The notes: generated from the sequence alone by a model not told the origin. A stretch of DNA of 64,000 nt from Burkholderia plantarii (GCF_001411805.1 NZ_CP007212.1:1426001-1490000); one strand, 5' to 3'. Numbered from the stretch's first letter, positions 1-11,080 are shown. Numbers and translations: made by a program.

Positions 1-45
1 TGGAAAAATTCCTGCCATCGATGCAAGCCGCCGCCCGGAGCCCGT

Positions 46-1044
46 ATGCCTCGCCCGTCCCCGCTGTTCGCGCCCGCCGCGCGCCCGCCCAAACGTGTCT
101 GGCTCGTGCTGCCGCCGCGCGTCCACATGCTCGACCTGGGCGGCCCGCTGCAGGTGATCGCCTCGCTCGCGCCGCTTGGCATCGCGCCGGTGACGGCCTG
201 CTGCGTGGCCGCCTCGGACACGCTGACGAGCTTCCAGGGCGTGGCGCTCGCCGGCCTCGCGCCGTTGCCGGCGCGCGTGGCGGCCGGTGACTGGGTGATC
301 GTGATCGGTTCACGCTACGACTTTCGCGCGCCGCTGTCGGCCGAGCACGAGGCGATCGCGGGCTGGCTGGCGCGCGTGGTGGCGCCGCTGCGCGAGCGGA
401 TCGTGATCGCGAGCGTCTGCACCGGCGCGTACCTGCTCGGCGCGGCGGGGCTGCTCGACGGCCACGACTGCACCACCCATCACAACCATCTTGCACGCCT
501 GCAGCGGCGCCATCCGGAAGCGCGCGTGCGGGCCAACCGGCTGCTGGTCGACGAGGGCGCGCTCGTCACCTCGGCCGGCGTGTCGGCCGGGATCGATCTC
601 GCGCTGCACCTGATCGCGAGGCACTTCGGCGCCGCCGCGGCGGTCGCCGCGGCGCGCGAGAACGTGGTGCCGTTTCGGCGGATGAGCGGCGACCCCGCGC
701 TCGACGCGCAGCTGCGCTACCGCGATCACGATCAGGACGTGATCCATGCGGTGCAGGATTTCCTCGTCGCCGAGCCGGGCTGCGCGCTGCCGTACACGGA
801 ACTGGCCGCGCGGTTCGCGCTGAGTTACCGCCATCTCGCACGGCGCTTTCGCGATGCCTGCGGGATCACGCTGAAGGCCTACCACCAGCAGTTGCGGATC
901 GCCCGTGCGCGGCAGCTGCTGCGCGACAGCGACGCGAGCGTCGAGCGGGTCGCCGAGGCCTGTGGATTCGCGAGCGTCCAGGCATTCCGCACGGCATGGC
1001 GACAGGTCGAGCCGCTCGCGCCGAGCGCGTGGCGGGCCGCATGA
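46..1044 (+). CDS. GlxA-family transcriptional regulator (DJ-1/PfpI plus AraC HTH)
   Basis: A 332-residue protein with the two-part layout of GlxA-type regulators. Residues about 17-190 form a DJ-1/PfpI-like domain, with Cys125 in VCTGAYLLGAAGLL at the nucleophile-elbow position and the TTHH stretch at 143-146 that is common in this family. Residues about 235-330 form an AraC-type double helix-turn-helix. The N-terminal domain usually senses a small metabolite rather than acting as a protease. The start ATG at 46 follows a GGAG motif. It is transcribed alone, towards a convergent small gene, so its target is not shown by context. The family call is firm; the ligand is unknown. Confidence 0.9.
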   Translation: MPRPSPLFAPAARPPKRVWLVLPPRVHMLDLGGPLQVIASLAPLGIAPVTACCVAASDTLTSFQGVALAGLAPLPARVAAGDWVIVIGSRYDFRAPLSAEHEAIAGWLARVVAPLRERIVIASVCTGAYLLGAAGLLDGHDCTTHHNHLARLQRRHPEARVRANRLLVDEGALVTSAGVSAGIDLALHLIARHFGAAAAVAAARENVVPFRRMSGDPALDAQLRYRDHDQDVIHAVQDFLVAEPGCALPYTELAARFALSYRHLARRFRDACGITLKAYHQQLRIARARQLLRDSDASVERVAEACGFASVQAFRTAWRQVEPLAPSAWRAA

Positions 1045-1180
1045 TGCGCGGCTCACGCGCGGGGCCGGCCCTGGGGTTCGATGCAGGCGGCAGGCCAGGC
1101 GCCCGCCTGACGGTAGGCTGGCGCCATCACCGGCCGTCAACCGGCACGGCGGTGTGGCCGCGCGCGGCGCGCGCGAGCGG

Positions 1181-1504
1181 TCAGTGGCTGCGCTGCAGCC
1201 GTTGCAGATAGTGTTCGCAGCGCGCGCGCAGCGCTTCCATCTGCGCCGAACCCTCGTCGGCGAGCAGGCCGTCGGCGAGGCCGGAGCCGTCGCCCGAGGT
1301 CGCGACGTCGTAGATTTCGCAGGCGAGGCCACGCGCGGCCATCGCGATCCGGATCCGGTCGAGCCAGTCGCATTCGACGCGATGGCTGGCAAGCCAGGTG
1401 CGGGTGGTGGCGACGACGCGATCGGGTGGCAGCCAGCGCCCGCTCTGGATGCGCGCGACCAACTGACCCGTCACGAGGTAACGAAGCAGGTCGACTTGTG
1501 TCAC
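1181..1504 (-). CDS. Hypothetical protein, 107 aa
   Basis: I do not recognise a family. I chose the GTG start at 1504 because a strong AAGGAGGAC ribosome binding site lies 8 nt upstream on the minus strand; longer versions of the frame have low-complexity arginine-rich N termini that look non-coding. The product begins VTQVDLLRYLVTGQ and is a soluble, mixed-charge protein with no signal peptide or membrane segment. A sigma-54-type promoter on the same strand at 1664-1679 would give a leader of about 150 nt. The gene is divergent from the lipoprotein gene at 1744 and probably shares its control region. Confidence 0.65.
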   Translation of the reverse strand: MTQVDLLRYLVTGQLVARIQSGRWLPPDRVVATTRTWLASHRVECDWLDRIRIAMAARGLACEIYDVATSGDGSGLADGLLADEGSAQMEALRARCEHYLQRLQRSH

Positions 1505-1663
1505 AGCGAAGTCCTCCTTGCTGAAAACGGCCGGTGCCGGTGCGGTCCGGTCGAAAACCGCGCCGGCGTGATGCGGCCGGCGATGCGGTGGCGGTGTAAT
1601 TCGTTGCTTCCGTTCGGTGCTTGCGATGCGTTCGCGGTCTCGTTCCGGACCCCGCTGCGCTTC

Positions 1664-1679
1664 AGCAAGCGCCATGCCC
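1664..1679 (-). promoter_or_regulatory. Sigma-54 (-24/-12) promoter, minus strand
   Basis: On the minus strand this reads GGGCATGGCGCTTGCT. It has the -24 GG and -12 GC separated by 10 bases, plus matching C, A, G and TTGC(T) positions of the TGGCACG-N4-TTGCW consensus. The predicted start is near 1654, upstream of the 107-residue gene. It sits 15 bp from a divergent promoter of nearly the same sequence. Confidence 0.6.
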
Positions 1680-1694
1680 GGCCGCCGGCGGGCG

Positions 1695-1710
1695 CGGCAT
1701 GGCGATTGCT
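1695..1710 (+). promoter_or_regulatory. Sigma-54 (-24/-12) promoter
   Basis: CGGCATGGCGATTGCT matches the sigma-54 consensus at 14 of the conserved-plus-free positions, missing only the first T and the second C. The predicted start near 1721 leaves a 22-nt leader before the lipoprotein ATG at 1744, which has a GGAGG binding site. This spacing fits a real promoter well. Confidence 0.65.
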
Positions 1711-1743
1711 GCTCAAGGTGTTCCATTCACCACCGGAGGTCCT

Positions 1744-2019
1744 ATGCAATTCGATCCGACACGAGCCGTGTGGCGCACCCTGGCGATGAGCGCGATGTGC
1801 GCGGGGCTGCTGGCCGCCGCGGGCTGTTCGAAGCAGAGGGACAACACGGGCGCGGCCGGCGCGCCGGCCGCGTCGAGCGAGGCATCGCAGGCGGACGCGG
1901 CCAGCGGCGTGTCGCCGGCGCCGATGGCGCCGCCGGCCGCCTCGTCCGATGCGGGCGCGGGATCCGACGCGTCCGGCGCATCGAGTGCCGCTCCTGCCTC
2001 GGGCGCCTCGGGCGGCTGA
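1744..2019 (+). CDS. Small Ala/Ser/Pro-rich lipoprotein, 91 aa
   Basis: A short secreted lipoprotein. The ATG at 1744 has GGAGG just upstream. The N terminus MQFDPTRAVWRTLAMSAMCAG leads into a hydrophobic stretch ending LLAAAGC, a type II signal-peptide lipobox with the lipidated Cys near residue 25. The rest is low-complexity Ala/Ser/Gly/Pro, so it is probably an unstructured periplasmic or outer-membrane-anchored tail. No family is recognisable. The gene directly follows a sigma-54 promoter and precedes an acidic hypothetical gene, so the pair may form a small stress operon. Confidence 0.7.
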   Translation: MQFDPTRAVWRTLAMSAMCAGLLAAAGCSKQRDNTGAAGAPAASSEASQADAASGVSPAPMAPPAASSDAGAGSDASGASSAAPASGASGG

Positions 2020-2117
2020 CGGCAAGCGATGGCGGGCGCGGCCGCCCCGAACGCGGACGCGCTCATTCACCTGTTCGCCGGCGCGATAAGCGTCCGGCGC
2101 AACCTGACGGAGGCCGC

Positions 2118-2486
2118 ATGAACAGCACCCTGAATCCCGACAACACGCCGCTCGATTCCGGCGCGAGCGGCGCGCCCGACGGCGACACGCTCGGCCCGAG
2201 CGATTCGTCCGACAGCGGCAGCGACACGCGCGGCGCGAAGCGTCGCCCGTTCGACATCGACAGCGAACTCGACGCGCACGCGCTCGAACGCGGCGAGGCG
2301 GCCGGCGCGGCCGGCACCGATCGCGCCGGCACCGGCGAGCGCGCCTCGGCCGACGGCGATTCGACGCTGGTCGACAGCGGGGACATCGAGCCCGATCGCA
2401 CCGACTCGATCGCCGACGAGGCGGAAGCGCTCGAGGACGCCGAGGCCCGCGCACGCGCCGAGGCCGAGCGCGGCCTGCGGCGCTGA
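2118..2486 (+). CDS. Acidic hypothetical protein, 122 aa
   Basis: Starts at ATG 2118, 98 bp after the lipoprotein gene, with a GGAGG-like site (ACGGAGGCC) upstream. The product is strongly acidic (rich in Asp, Glu, Ser and Gly), lacks hydrophobic segments and is probably disordered, ending in a charged helix rich in Ala, Glu and Arg. I recognise no domain. It is likely co-transcribed with the upstream lipoprotein because I see no separate promoter. It is a typical lineage-restricted Burkholderia-style ORF, and the frame shows clear high-GC codon bias. Confidence 0.6.
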   Translation: MNSTLNPDNTPLDSGASGAPDGDTLGPSDSSDSGSDTRGAKRRPFDIDSELDAHALERGEAAGAAGTDRAGTGERASADGDSTLVDSGDIEPDRTDSIADEAEALEDAEARARAEAERGLRR

Positions 2487-2608
2487 GCCGGGAATTCTTT
2501 CAATCGCTTGAAGTTTTGAGGTCAACGAAAGTCAAGCGCGGAGGCCGTGGCCCGGGGCCGGATCCGGTACCGGGCCAGGTACCCGCGAACCGATCGAGGA
2601 GGCATGCG

Positions 2609-3622
2609 ATGCAACGACGCCATCCGAACCGCTCGCGTGACATGCGCGGGCCGGCCAACTGGCAGGAACGCAACGAACGCGCGTACTGGGGCAACGACGA
2701 GAACGACCTGCCGCATTACGACGACGTGCTGCTGCCCGACGACGAACGCGAGATCGATCTGCACGACGCGCGCGAGCAGCGGCCCGCCGATCGCATCGAC
2801 GAGCGCCGCTGGCGCGACGAGCGCGGCTGGGCGCAGGCCGAGGCGCGCGAGGGCCGCGATGTCGAGCGCGTTTCCGACCGTGCCGCCGGCCGGGATTCCG
2901 GCTACGAGCGCGGCCATGACAACGATCGCGACCGGCAGGGCGCGCGGCGCGGGCGCGATGAACACGGGCGCGACGAGACACGCCCCTATGGCGGCCCGCA
3001 ACGCGCCGCGCCGGCACCGATGCGCGGCAGCGAACGCGGCGGCGTGCCCTACGACGCGCGCGGCGGCCGCCGCGCCGAACCCCACTATCCGGAAGAGCGC
3101 AGCCGGGGCGGCCATGGCGCGCCGTCCCACGCGCGCTACGATCCGCCCGGGCATCCGGCGCGCGACGCGGCCCGTGTCGCGCGCACGGCCAGCACGGCGC
3201 CGCGGCTGCGCGGGCCGAAGGGCTACACGCGTTCGGACGAACGGATTCGCGAGGACGTCTGCGAGCGGCTCGCCTATGCGATCGACATCGACGTCAGCGA
3301 GGTCAGCGTGACGGTGACGGACGCCTGCGTGCAGCTCGACGGCACCGTGCCGGAGCGCTGGATGAAGCACGAGATCGAGGATCTGGCCGACAGCTGCGTA
3401 TGGGTGCGCGACGTCGACAATCGCGTGCGCGTGGCGCGCGCCGCGTCCGGCGACGAACCCTATCCGGTGCCGCGCGAGGCGCAGCCGACGCTGCCGACCT
3501 CGCCGGCGGCCTCGCCCGCGCCGGCCGCGCATCCGTCCGGCGCGATCGGGCCGGCGGGCGCGGCCGAACCGTCGACCGGCCCGGCCGGCCCCGAGGCTGA
3601 CCGGCAGCGCCACCGACCGTGA
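2609..3622 (+). CDS. BON-domain protein with long charged N-terminal region
   Basis: A 337-residue protein. Residues 1 to about 210 are highly charged (Arg, Asp, Glu, Gly, Tyr) and probably disordered. Residues about 212-280 form a BON domain, seen in YTRSDERIREDVCERL through the VTVTDACVQLDGTV core and the conserved VWVRDVDNRVRV end. The C terminus is a Pro/Ala-rich tail. BON domains are thought to bind phospholipid or envelope components and are common in osmotic-stress proteins. No signal peptide is visible, which is unusual for the OsmY type. The ATG at 2609 follows GAGGAGG. It converges on the sigma-54 activator gene. Confidence 0.8.
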   Translation: MQRRHPNRSRDMRGPANWQERNERAYWGNDENDLPHYDDVLLPDDEREIDLHDAREQRPADRIDERRWRDERGWAQAEAREGRDVERVSDRAAGRDSGYERGHDNDRDRQGARRGRDEHGRDETRPYGGPQRAAPAPMRGSERGGVPYDARGGRRAEPHYPEERSRGGHGAPSHARYDPPGHPARDAARVARTASTAPRLRGPKGYTRSDERIREDVCERLAYAIDIDVSEVSVTVTDACVQLDGTVPERWMKHEIEDLADSCVWVRDVDNRVRVARAASGDEPYPVPREAQPTLPTSPAASPAPAAHPSGAIGPAGAAEPSTGPAGPEADRQRHRP

Positions 3623-3670
3623 CGGGCGGTGCGGCCCGTCGTGTCGACGCGCCGATGCGAGCGCGCGTGC

Positions 3671-4654
<984 letters not shown>

Positions 4655-5044
4655 GAATGGTTCTCGTGGTAGAAAGGAGGCGCCTCCGTGGACGGTCACC
4701 GCGCAGCGTGTAATTTTTATAACCGCAAGCGTATCGAATCCTGCCGCGCTTAATGAATTGAAATTTCCAATGTGCAACTGCGTAGCGGATAGAAAAAACC
4801 GATAATGCCCGGCGTTACCACGTTGTCCCCTATACTCACCGAAGGTCTATTCAACAGGTCATGAGCCGCTGGCACGGCCGCCGCGATCTGTCATCGTTAC
4901 CGACTTCGCGCGCGCTATCGGTCATCGTTTCCGATTTCGATTCGACTGCTGCCCGGCCCGTTATTCGACCGTTACCCGATACAGCACGTCGCCGACAGGC
5001 GAGCCTTCGCGGCTCGCTGGCGCGTGTTCCGCGATGGAGCGTCA
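4655..5044. other. Divergent intergenic region between two sigma-54 activators
   Basis: A 390-bp spacer, AT-rich relative to its surroundings around 4705-4850. It must hold promoters for both activator genes. A TATACT -10-like hexamer occurs near 4831-4836 on the plus strand, without a convincing -35. A TGGCACG -24-like half occurs near 4870 but lacks a TTGC -12 partner. I see no open frame worth calling. Confidence 0.4.
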
Positions 5045-6409
<1,365 letters not shown>

Positions 6410-6530
6410 GCGCCGCATCGGCCCTGGCGCCGGCGCGCGACGTCCCGACATCCACGGCAGGGTGGGCCGCCATGGCGGCCGGCGGAGGCGTCCGGCCGGT
6501 GCGGCGGCGGCCTGGACGGGAAACGAACGG

Positions 6531-8897
6531 ATGACCCAAATGCAATCAGGCTGGATTCGCAACGGCATGACGGGTGCCGCGCTGGTCGCGATGGCGACGG
6601 TGCTGCAGTCGCTGCTCGTCCATTACGGCGGCCCGAACATGCCGCTCTTGCTCTATTACCCGTTCATCGCGGGGGTGGCGTGGACGGTTTCGTTCGGCGC
6701 GGGCCTCGTCGCGTCGCTCGCGAGCGCGCTGCTGATCTGGCTGCTGTTCGTCGGCGACCCGCTCGCCTATCCGCTGTCGCCTGCCATGCAGGCGATGCAG
6801 ATCGGCCTGTTCCTGCTGGTGTCGGGCGTGGTCTGCGCGGTGGTGGCCGCGTTCCGCCATTCGCGGCTGACCAACGACGCGCTGCGCCGCCGCGAGGCCG
6901 CCGCGCGCCAGCAATACGAGGCGATGCTCGCGTCGCTGACGCAGGGCGTGATCGTCACCGATCCGGCCGGGCGCATCACCTACCTGAACCCGGCCGCGGC
7001 CGCGCTCGCCGATCTCGACGCGGGCGCCGCGCGCGGCCGCGCGCTCACCGACGCGCTGCACGGCAACGACGGCCACGGCGCGGGCACGCGCTCGACCACC
7101 GTGCTCGAGCGGGTGCTCGGCGGCGGCGAGGGCAGCGCCTCGGACCTGCTGTGGCTGCGGCCCGCCGGGCAGGCCGCGCGGATTCCGGTGGCGGCCGTCG
7201 CCTCGCCGCTGCGCGACCCCGACGGCGTGCGCAGCGGCGCGGTGCTGGTGCTGCGCGACGTCAGCGCCGATCACGAGCGCGCCACCGCGAACCAGATGCT
7301 GCGGCGGCTCGTGGATGCCTCGCCCGACGCGATCATCGGGGTGGGCGCCGATCGCCTGATCACGAGCTGGAACCCGGCCGCGCAGCGCATGTTCGGCTAT
7401 GCCGAGGCGCAGGCGCTCGGCCGCGACGCCGGCATGCTGGTCGCGCCGCGCTGGCAGCAGCGCCATCCGCTCGACGTGGCGGTGCGCGACGTGCATGACG
7501 CGGTGGCCGGCGTCGACCTGCTCTGCCTGCGCGAGGACGGCGTGCGGTTCCGCGCGACGCTGGCGGCCTCGCCCGTGTTCGACGACGAAAACGTCTGCGT
7601 GGCGCTGTCGCTGACGCTGCGCGACACGGGCATGCAGCGCCGCCGCGAGCGCCGCAATCATCACCGTCTGCGTGGCGCGCGCGACGCGCGGCGCCAGGCC
7701 GACACCTCGAACCGCCTCAAGGACGAACTGCTCGCGATCGTCTCGCACGAGCTGCGCACGCCGCTCAACGTGATCTACGGCTGGGTGGAGGTGATGCGCA
7801 ACCCGGTGGCCGAGGCGCTGCAGCGCCAGGCGATCGACGCGATCGACCGCAGCGCGCGTTCGCTGTCGCGGATGGTGGCCGACCTGCTCGACGCCTCGTC
7901 GCTGGCCACCGGCAAGCTGCGGCTCGACCCGATGCCGGTCGACCTGGTGCGCGTGGTGGCCGACGCCACCGGCTCGCTCGGCACCACGGCGGCCGCCGAG
8001 GGCATCACGCTCGAGACGCGCTGCGCGCTCGACACCTGCGTCGTGTCGGGCGACGCCGAGCGGCTCAGGCAGATGCTCTCGAACCTGCTGTCGAACGCGT
8101 TCAAGTTCACGCCGCGCGGCGGCCGCGTGACGGTCGCGCTGGTGCGTGAGGACACGCGCGCGCTGCTGAGCGTGACCGACACGGGCCAGGGCGTGGCGCC
8201 GGAATTCCTGCCGCATGTGTTCGAGGCGTTCCGGCGCGCCGAGGGTTCGCCGGCCTCGCCGCGCCGCGGCCTCGGGCTGGGCCTGTCGATCGTGCGCCAC
8301 ATCGCCGAGCTGCATGGCGGCAGTGCGCGCGTGACGAGCGACGGCACCGGGCGCGGCACCACCTTCGAGGTCGCGCTGCCGGCCGGCTGGCAGCCGGCCG
8401 GCGCGCTGACCTGGGCCTCCCAGACGACGGCGAGCGTGCCGGCCTCCCACGAACGGCTGCACCTCGACGGCCAGCGCATCTTGCTGGTCGACGACGACGC
8501 CACCTCGCGCACCAGCCTCGCCACCGCGCTCGCCACGCTCGGCGCCGAGATCGTGGTGGCCGAGTCGGGGCGCGACGCGCTCGCCAGGATCGAGGCCGCG
8601 CGGCCGACCGTGGTGCTGTCCGACCTCGCGATGCCGGACGGCGACGGCTTCTGGCTGCTCGACGCGCTGCGCGGCGGCAGCTACACGGCCGCGCCGGTGC
8701 TGGCCGTGACCGCTCACGCGGGGCAGGCCGACGAGCGGCGCGTGCTGGCCGCCGGCTTCGACGGCTACCTGTGCAAGCCGGTCGACATCCAGCTGCTCGC
8801 GCGCGAGATCCTGCGCACCACGCAGGCGCGCGGCGCGGCGCTGCCGCCGCGCGTGTTGCCGCCGAAGCAGGCGCTCGGCTCGCGGCTGCCCGACTGA
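6531..8897 (+). CDS. Hybrid histidine kinase (membrane, PAS-PAS, HisKA, HATPase, REC)
   Basis: A 788-residue membrane sensor kinase. The first ~110 residues hold four hydrophobic segments in a DUF4118/KdpD-like arrangement. Two PAS domains follow (about 120-240 and 250-370). The HisKA dimerisation domain has the phosphoacceptor His406 in SHELRTPLN, then a HATPase domain with an N box (NLLSNAFKF) and G boxes (DTGQGVAP, GLGLGLSIV). A C-terminal receiver (from about 640) has its phosphoacceptor Asp in VVLSDLAMPDGDG. It lies directly after the NtrC-type regulator and is likely its cognate kinase, although the fused receiver means a phosphorelay step is possible. The signal is unknown. Confidence 0.9.
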   Translation: MTQMQSGWIRNGMTGAALVAMATVLQSLLVHYGGPNMPLLLYYPFIAGVAWTVSFGAGLVASLASALLIWLLFVGDPLAYPLSPAMQAMQIGLFLLVSGVVCAVVAAFRHSRLTNDALRRREAAARQQYEAMLASLTQGVIVTDPAGRITYLNPAAAALADLDAGAARGRALTDALHGNDGHGAGTRSTTVLERVLGGGEGSASDLLWLRPAGQAARIPVAAVASPLRDPDGVRSGAVLVLRDVSADHERATANQMLRRLVDASPDAIIGVGADRLITSWNPAAQRMFGYAEAQALGRDAGMLVAPRWQQRHPLDVAVRDVHDAVAGVDLLCLREDGVRFRATLAASPVFDDENVCVALSLTLRDTGMQRRRERRNHHRLRGARDARRQADTSNRLKDELLAIVSHELRTPLNVIYGWVEVMRNPVAEALQRQAIDAIDRSARSLSRMVADLLDASSLATGKLRLDPMPVDLVRVVADATGSLGTTAAAEGITLETRCALDTCVVSGDAERLRQMLSNLLSNAFKFTPRGGRVTVALVREDTRALLSVTDTGQGVAPEFLPHVFEAFRRAEGSPASPRRGLGLGLSIVRHIAELHGGSARVTSDGTGRGTTFEVALPAGWQPAGALTWASQTTASVPASHERLHLDGQRILLVDDDATSRTSLATALATLGAEIVVAESGRDALARIEAARPTVVLSDLAMPDGDGFWLLDALRGGSYTAAPVLAVTAHAGQADERRVLAAGFDGYLCKPVDIQLLAREILRTTQARGAALPPRVLPPKQALGSRLPD

Positions 8898-9200
8898 GCC
8901 TGCGTCCGGTTCCGCATCCGGTTCCTCGCTGCGCGCGCGGAACCACGCCCTGAACGGGCCGCCCCCGGCATCCGCGTGCCGGGGCGCCGTCGGGCTCGCC
9001 CGGCCCTCCTTCCCGCCGCATCTCTTCCGCACGCTCAGCTTTCGCATGCGTCGCGCGCCTCGTAAATCTTGCAATCAGCTTGCCGAAAAGCGTGCCCCCT
9101 GCCGCGGCGCCCGACGCGGCGCGGCCGGGCGGCCGGGAACGGGTGTTGCGGGCCGACAGGTACCGCCGGCGTCGGGCCGGCTTGATCCAGGGAGCTCACG
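8898..9200. other. Intergenic region upstream of BON gene
   Basis: A 303-bp spacer. It contains a hairpin at 8963-8984 (CCCCGGCA / TGCCGGGG, 6-nt loop, no T tract) that may end the kinase transcript, a GGTTCC...GGAACC inverted repeat at 8920-8944, a CTTGC-N6-CTTGC direct repeat at 9068-9083, and a sigma-54 promoter at 9135-9150. The two repeats are candidate activator-binding sites. There is no gene in it. Confidence 0.45.
9135..9150 (+). promoter_or_regulatory. Sigma-54 (-24/-12) promoter for BON gene
   Basis: GGGAACGGGTGTTGCG has GG and GC separated by 10 bases, with ACG after the -24 and TTGC at the -12. The predicted start near 9161 gives a 40-nt leader before the ATG at 9201, which has a GGGAG binding site. 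Confidence 0.65.
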
Positions 9201-9596
9201 ATGACACACCGCCTCGCACGCCAGTTCCTGTCGACGCCGCGCCGGCGGCATCCGGCACGCCGCCTCCTGGCGGTCGCGCTGACGGCGGCCACTGCGTTCT
9301 GCGCCGGTGCCGCGTTCGATGCGAACGCGGCGGACAGCGGTGACACGCTGGCCAGCGCGACGCACTCGGCCGGCGCGAAGATGCACGACATGACCCTCAC
9401 CACCAAGGCGAAGGCCGCGCTGGTGCAGGCGAGCGGGCTCGACTCGGGCGACGTCCACGTCAGCACGAAGAACGGCCAGGTGACGCTCACCGGCAGCGTG
9501 CCCGACGAGTCGCAGCGCCCGCTCGCGATCGCCGCCGTGAAGAGCGTGGACGGCGTGCGCGGGGTGGAGGACCAACTGACCATCCACGCGCGCTAG
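9201..9596 (+). CDS. Periplasmic BON-domain protein (OsmY-like)
   Basis: A 131-residue exported protein. A basic N terminus and the hydrophobic LLAVALTAATAFCAG stretch, ending near AFDANA|A, form a signal peptide. Residues about 62-130 are a single BON domain (TLTTKAKAALVQASGL, VTLTGSVPDE, GVRGVEDQLTI). OsmY-type proteins act in the periplasm under envelope or osmotic stress. The gene lies behind a good sigma-54 promoter and is followed 127 bp later by a DUF4142 gene, itself a stress-associated family, so the two may be co-regulated. Confidence 0.88.
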   Translation: MTHRLARQFLSTPRRRHPARRLLAVALTAATAFCAGAAFDANAADSGDTLASATHSAGAKMHDMTLTTKAKAALVQASGLDSGDVHVSTKNGQVTLTGSVPDESQRPLAIAAVKSVDGVRGVEDQLTIHAR

Positions 9597-9723
9597 GCGC
9601 GCCGCCGCGGGCGAGTGCGTGCGTGATTCGTCCCGGTGGTTCGTCGGTGATTTCGCCCGTGGTTCCAGGGGTCGCGCTGGCGCCAGGCGCGCCGGTCCGA
9701 TCCGCAACGCGATCAGGAGAGCG

Positions 9724-10347
9724 ATGATGAAACGACGCAGCAGAGCATGGCGCGCGGCGGCAATCGCCGCCGCACTCGGCGCGGTCTTCGCGGCATCCGC
9801 CCAGACCGACCCGAATCCGACCCCGCACGATCCGCCCGCGGCCGACCCGCGAGTCGGCGCGGAGATCGTCAAGCCGGCCTCGCCGGTCGGCGACGCCGAG
9901 ATCGCGAAGCGCCCGCAGGGCATCGATCCGGAGTTCGTCGACAAGGCTTCGCTGGCCGGCAAGCGCGAGGTGCAGGCGAGCCAGCTCGCGATCGAGCATT
10001 CGGCCTCGCCGGCGGTGCGTGAGTTCGCGAAGATGATGCTCGACGACCACGGCCGCGCCAACGAGCAATTGCGCGTGATCGCCGCGAAGCAGGGCGTGCC
10101 GGCGCAGGCGGCGAAGATCGTCGATCCCGACGTCGAGGCGCTGCGCGGCAAGCAGGGCCACGATTTCGATCTCGCCTACGTGGCGGTGGCGGGGCCGGCC
10201 GCGCACCGTCAGGCGATCCGGCTGTTCGAGGCGGAGGCGCGCGGCGGCCACTCGACCGAGTTGCGAGCGTTCGCGCAGCAGGGCCTGCCGATGTTGCGCA
10301 AGCATCTGGCCGCCGCGCAGAAGCTCGCGCAGCAGGTGGGCAGCTGA
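9724..10347 (+). CDS. DUF4142-family exported protein
   Basis: A 207-residue protein with a signal peptide (RAAAIAAALGAVFAASAQA-like, cut after ASA) and a DUF4142 four-helix region from about 65 to 205. Typical motifs are EFVDKASLAGKREVQASQLA, FAKMMLDDH and a helix-rich C terminus. The family has a ferritin-like fold and is widespread in Burkholderia stress loci; its biochemical role is unknown. The start is ATG 9724 after AGGAGA (a second ATG follows at 9727). A terminator follows at 10382-10414. Confidence 0.85.
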   Translation: MMKRRSRAWRAAAIAAALGAVFAASAQTDPNPTPHDPPAADPRVGAEIVKPASPVGDAEIAKRPQGIDPEFVDKASLAGKREVQASQLAIEHSASPAVREFAKMMLDDHGRANEQLRVIAAKQGVPAQAAKIVDPDVEALRGKQGHDFDLAYVAVAGPAAHRQAIRLFEAEARGGHSTELRAFAQQGLPMLRKHLAAAQKLAQQVGS

Positions 10348-10381
10348 CGCACGGAACCTCCGCAGCTGATCAGCGGCACGG

Positions 10382-10414
10382 ACGGGCCGGGCGCGCGCGC
10401 CACGGCCCGTTTTT
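10382..10414 (+). terminator. Rho-independent terminator
   Basis: The stem ACGGGCCG / CGGCCCGT with a 13-nt loop is followed by five T residues, 35 bp after the DUF4142 stop codon. Confidence 0.75.
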
Positions 10415-10483
10415 CCAGGCCGGCCGCGAGGCCGGTGGGGCGAGGTGAGGCATGTCGATGCCGGATACGAGGGAGGTACCACG

Positions 10484-11080
10484 ATGACGACCGCGTTCGA
10501 TCGCGAGGGGCTGAATCAACTGCTGTATCAGACGCGCGAAACCACGCTGCGCGCGATCGCCGTCTACGACGCGGCGCTGGCCTGCGCGACGCGCGACGAA
10601 CTCGGCGACGAGTGGCGCGCGCATCGCGACGCGGCGCGGCGCCGGGCGCAACTGCTCGGCACGGCGTTCGACGCGCTCGGGCTCGATGCCGACACCACTT
10701 CGCGCGGTCGCACCGCCGCCGCCGCGCTTGGCAAGTCGCTGCTTGAGGTGATCGCCTACGCCGCGCAGGGTGACGACCGCGCCGCCGCCGAGCGCGTGGC
10801 GGCCGAATGCGTGCTGCTGGTCGAGACCAAAGACCAGCTGAATCGCACGCTGCTCGGCATCGCGGCCGAGCGCATCACGGGGCCCGTCGCGCAGGTGCTG
10901 AAGGACATGGTGGAGGCCGTCGAGACCGACGGCGAGCCGCGCGTGCTGCATGCGCGCGGCTGGTCGCGCGAGCTGTGGCTCGACGCGCTCGGACTCGCCG
11001 CCGTGCTGCCGCCGCCCGAGGAGGTAACGCCGGGGCCGGCGCAGGGCGACGCGGGCGAACCGCGCGGGTTGGCGCGTTGA
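10484..11080 (+). CDS. All-helical hypothetical protein, 198 aa
   Basis: The ATG at 10484 has a strong GGGAGGT site. The protein is soluble and mostly helical, with regularly spaced charged and hydrophobic residues (LYQTRETTLRAIAVYDAALA, AERVAAECVLLVETKDQL), and resembles ferritin-like or DUF2383-type four-helix proteins in pattern. I do not see a clear di-iron motif, so the assignment is tentative. The C terminus is a Pro/Gly-rich tail. It is isolated from the upstream gene by a terminator and converges on the PRC-barrel gene. Its location among stress proteins suggests a general stress role, by inference only. Confidence 0.65.
   Translation: MTTAFDREGLNQLLYQTRETTLRAIAVYDAALACATRDELGDEWRAHRDAARRRAQLLGTAFDALGLDADTTSRGRTAAAALGKSLLEVIAYAAQGDDRAAAERVAAECVLLVETKDQLNRTLLGIAAERITGPVAQVLKDMVEAVETDGEPRVLHARGWSRELWLDALGLAAVLPPPEEVTPGPAQGDAGEPRGLAR

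Noticed and set aside
4870..4890. TGGCACG near the activator promoters as a sigma-54 site
   Set aside because: The -12 position lacks TTGC or a GC at the correct spacing.
6546..9074. An 842-residue minus-strand frame
   Set aside because: It is the reverse complement of the hybrid histidine kinase gene and shows no family motif.
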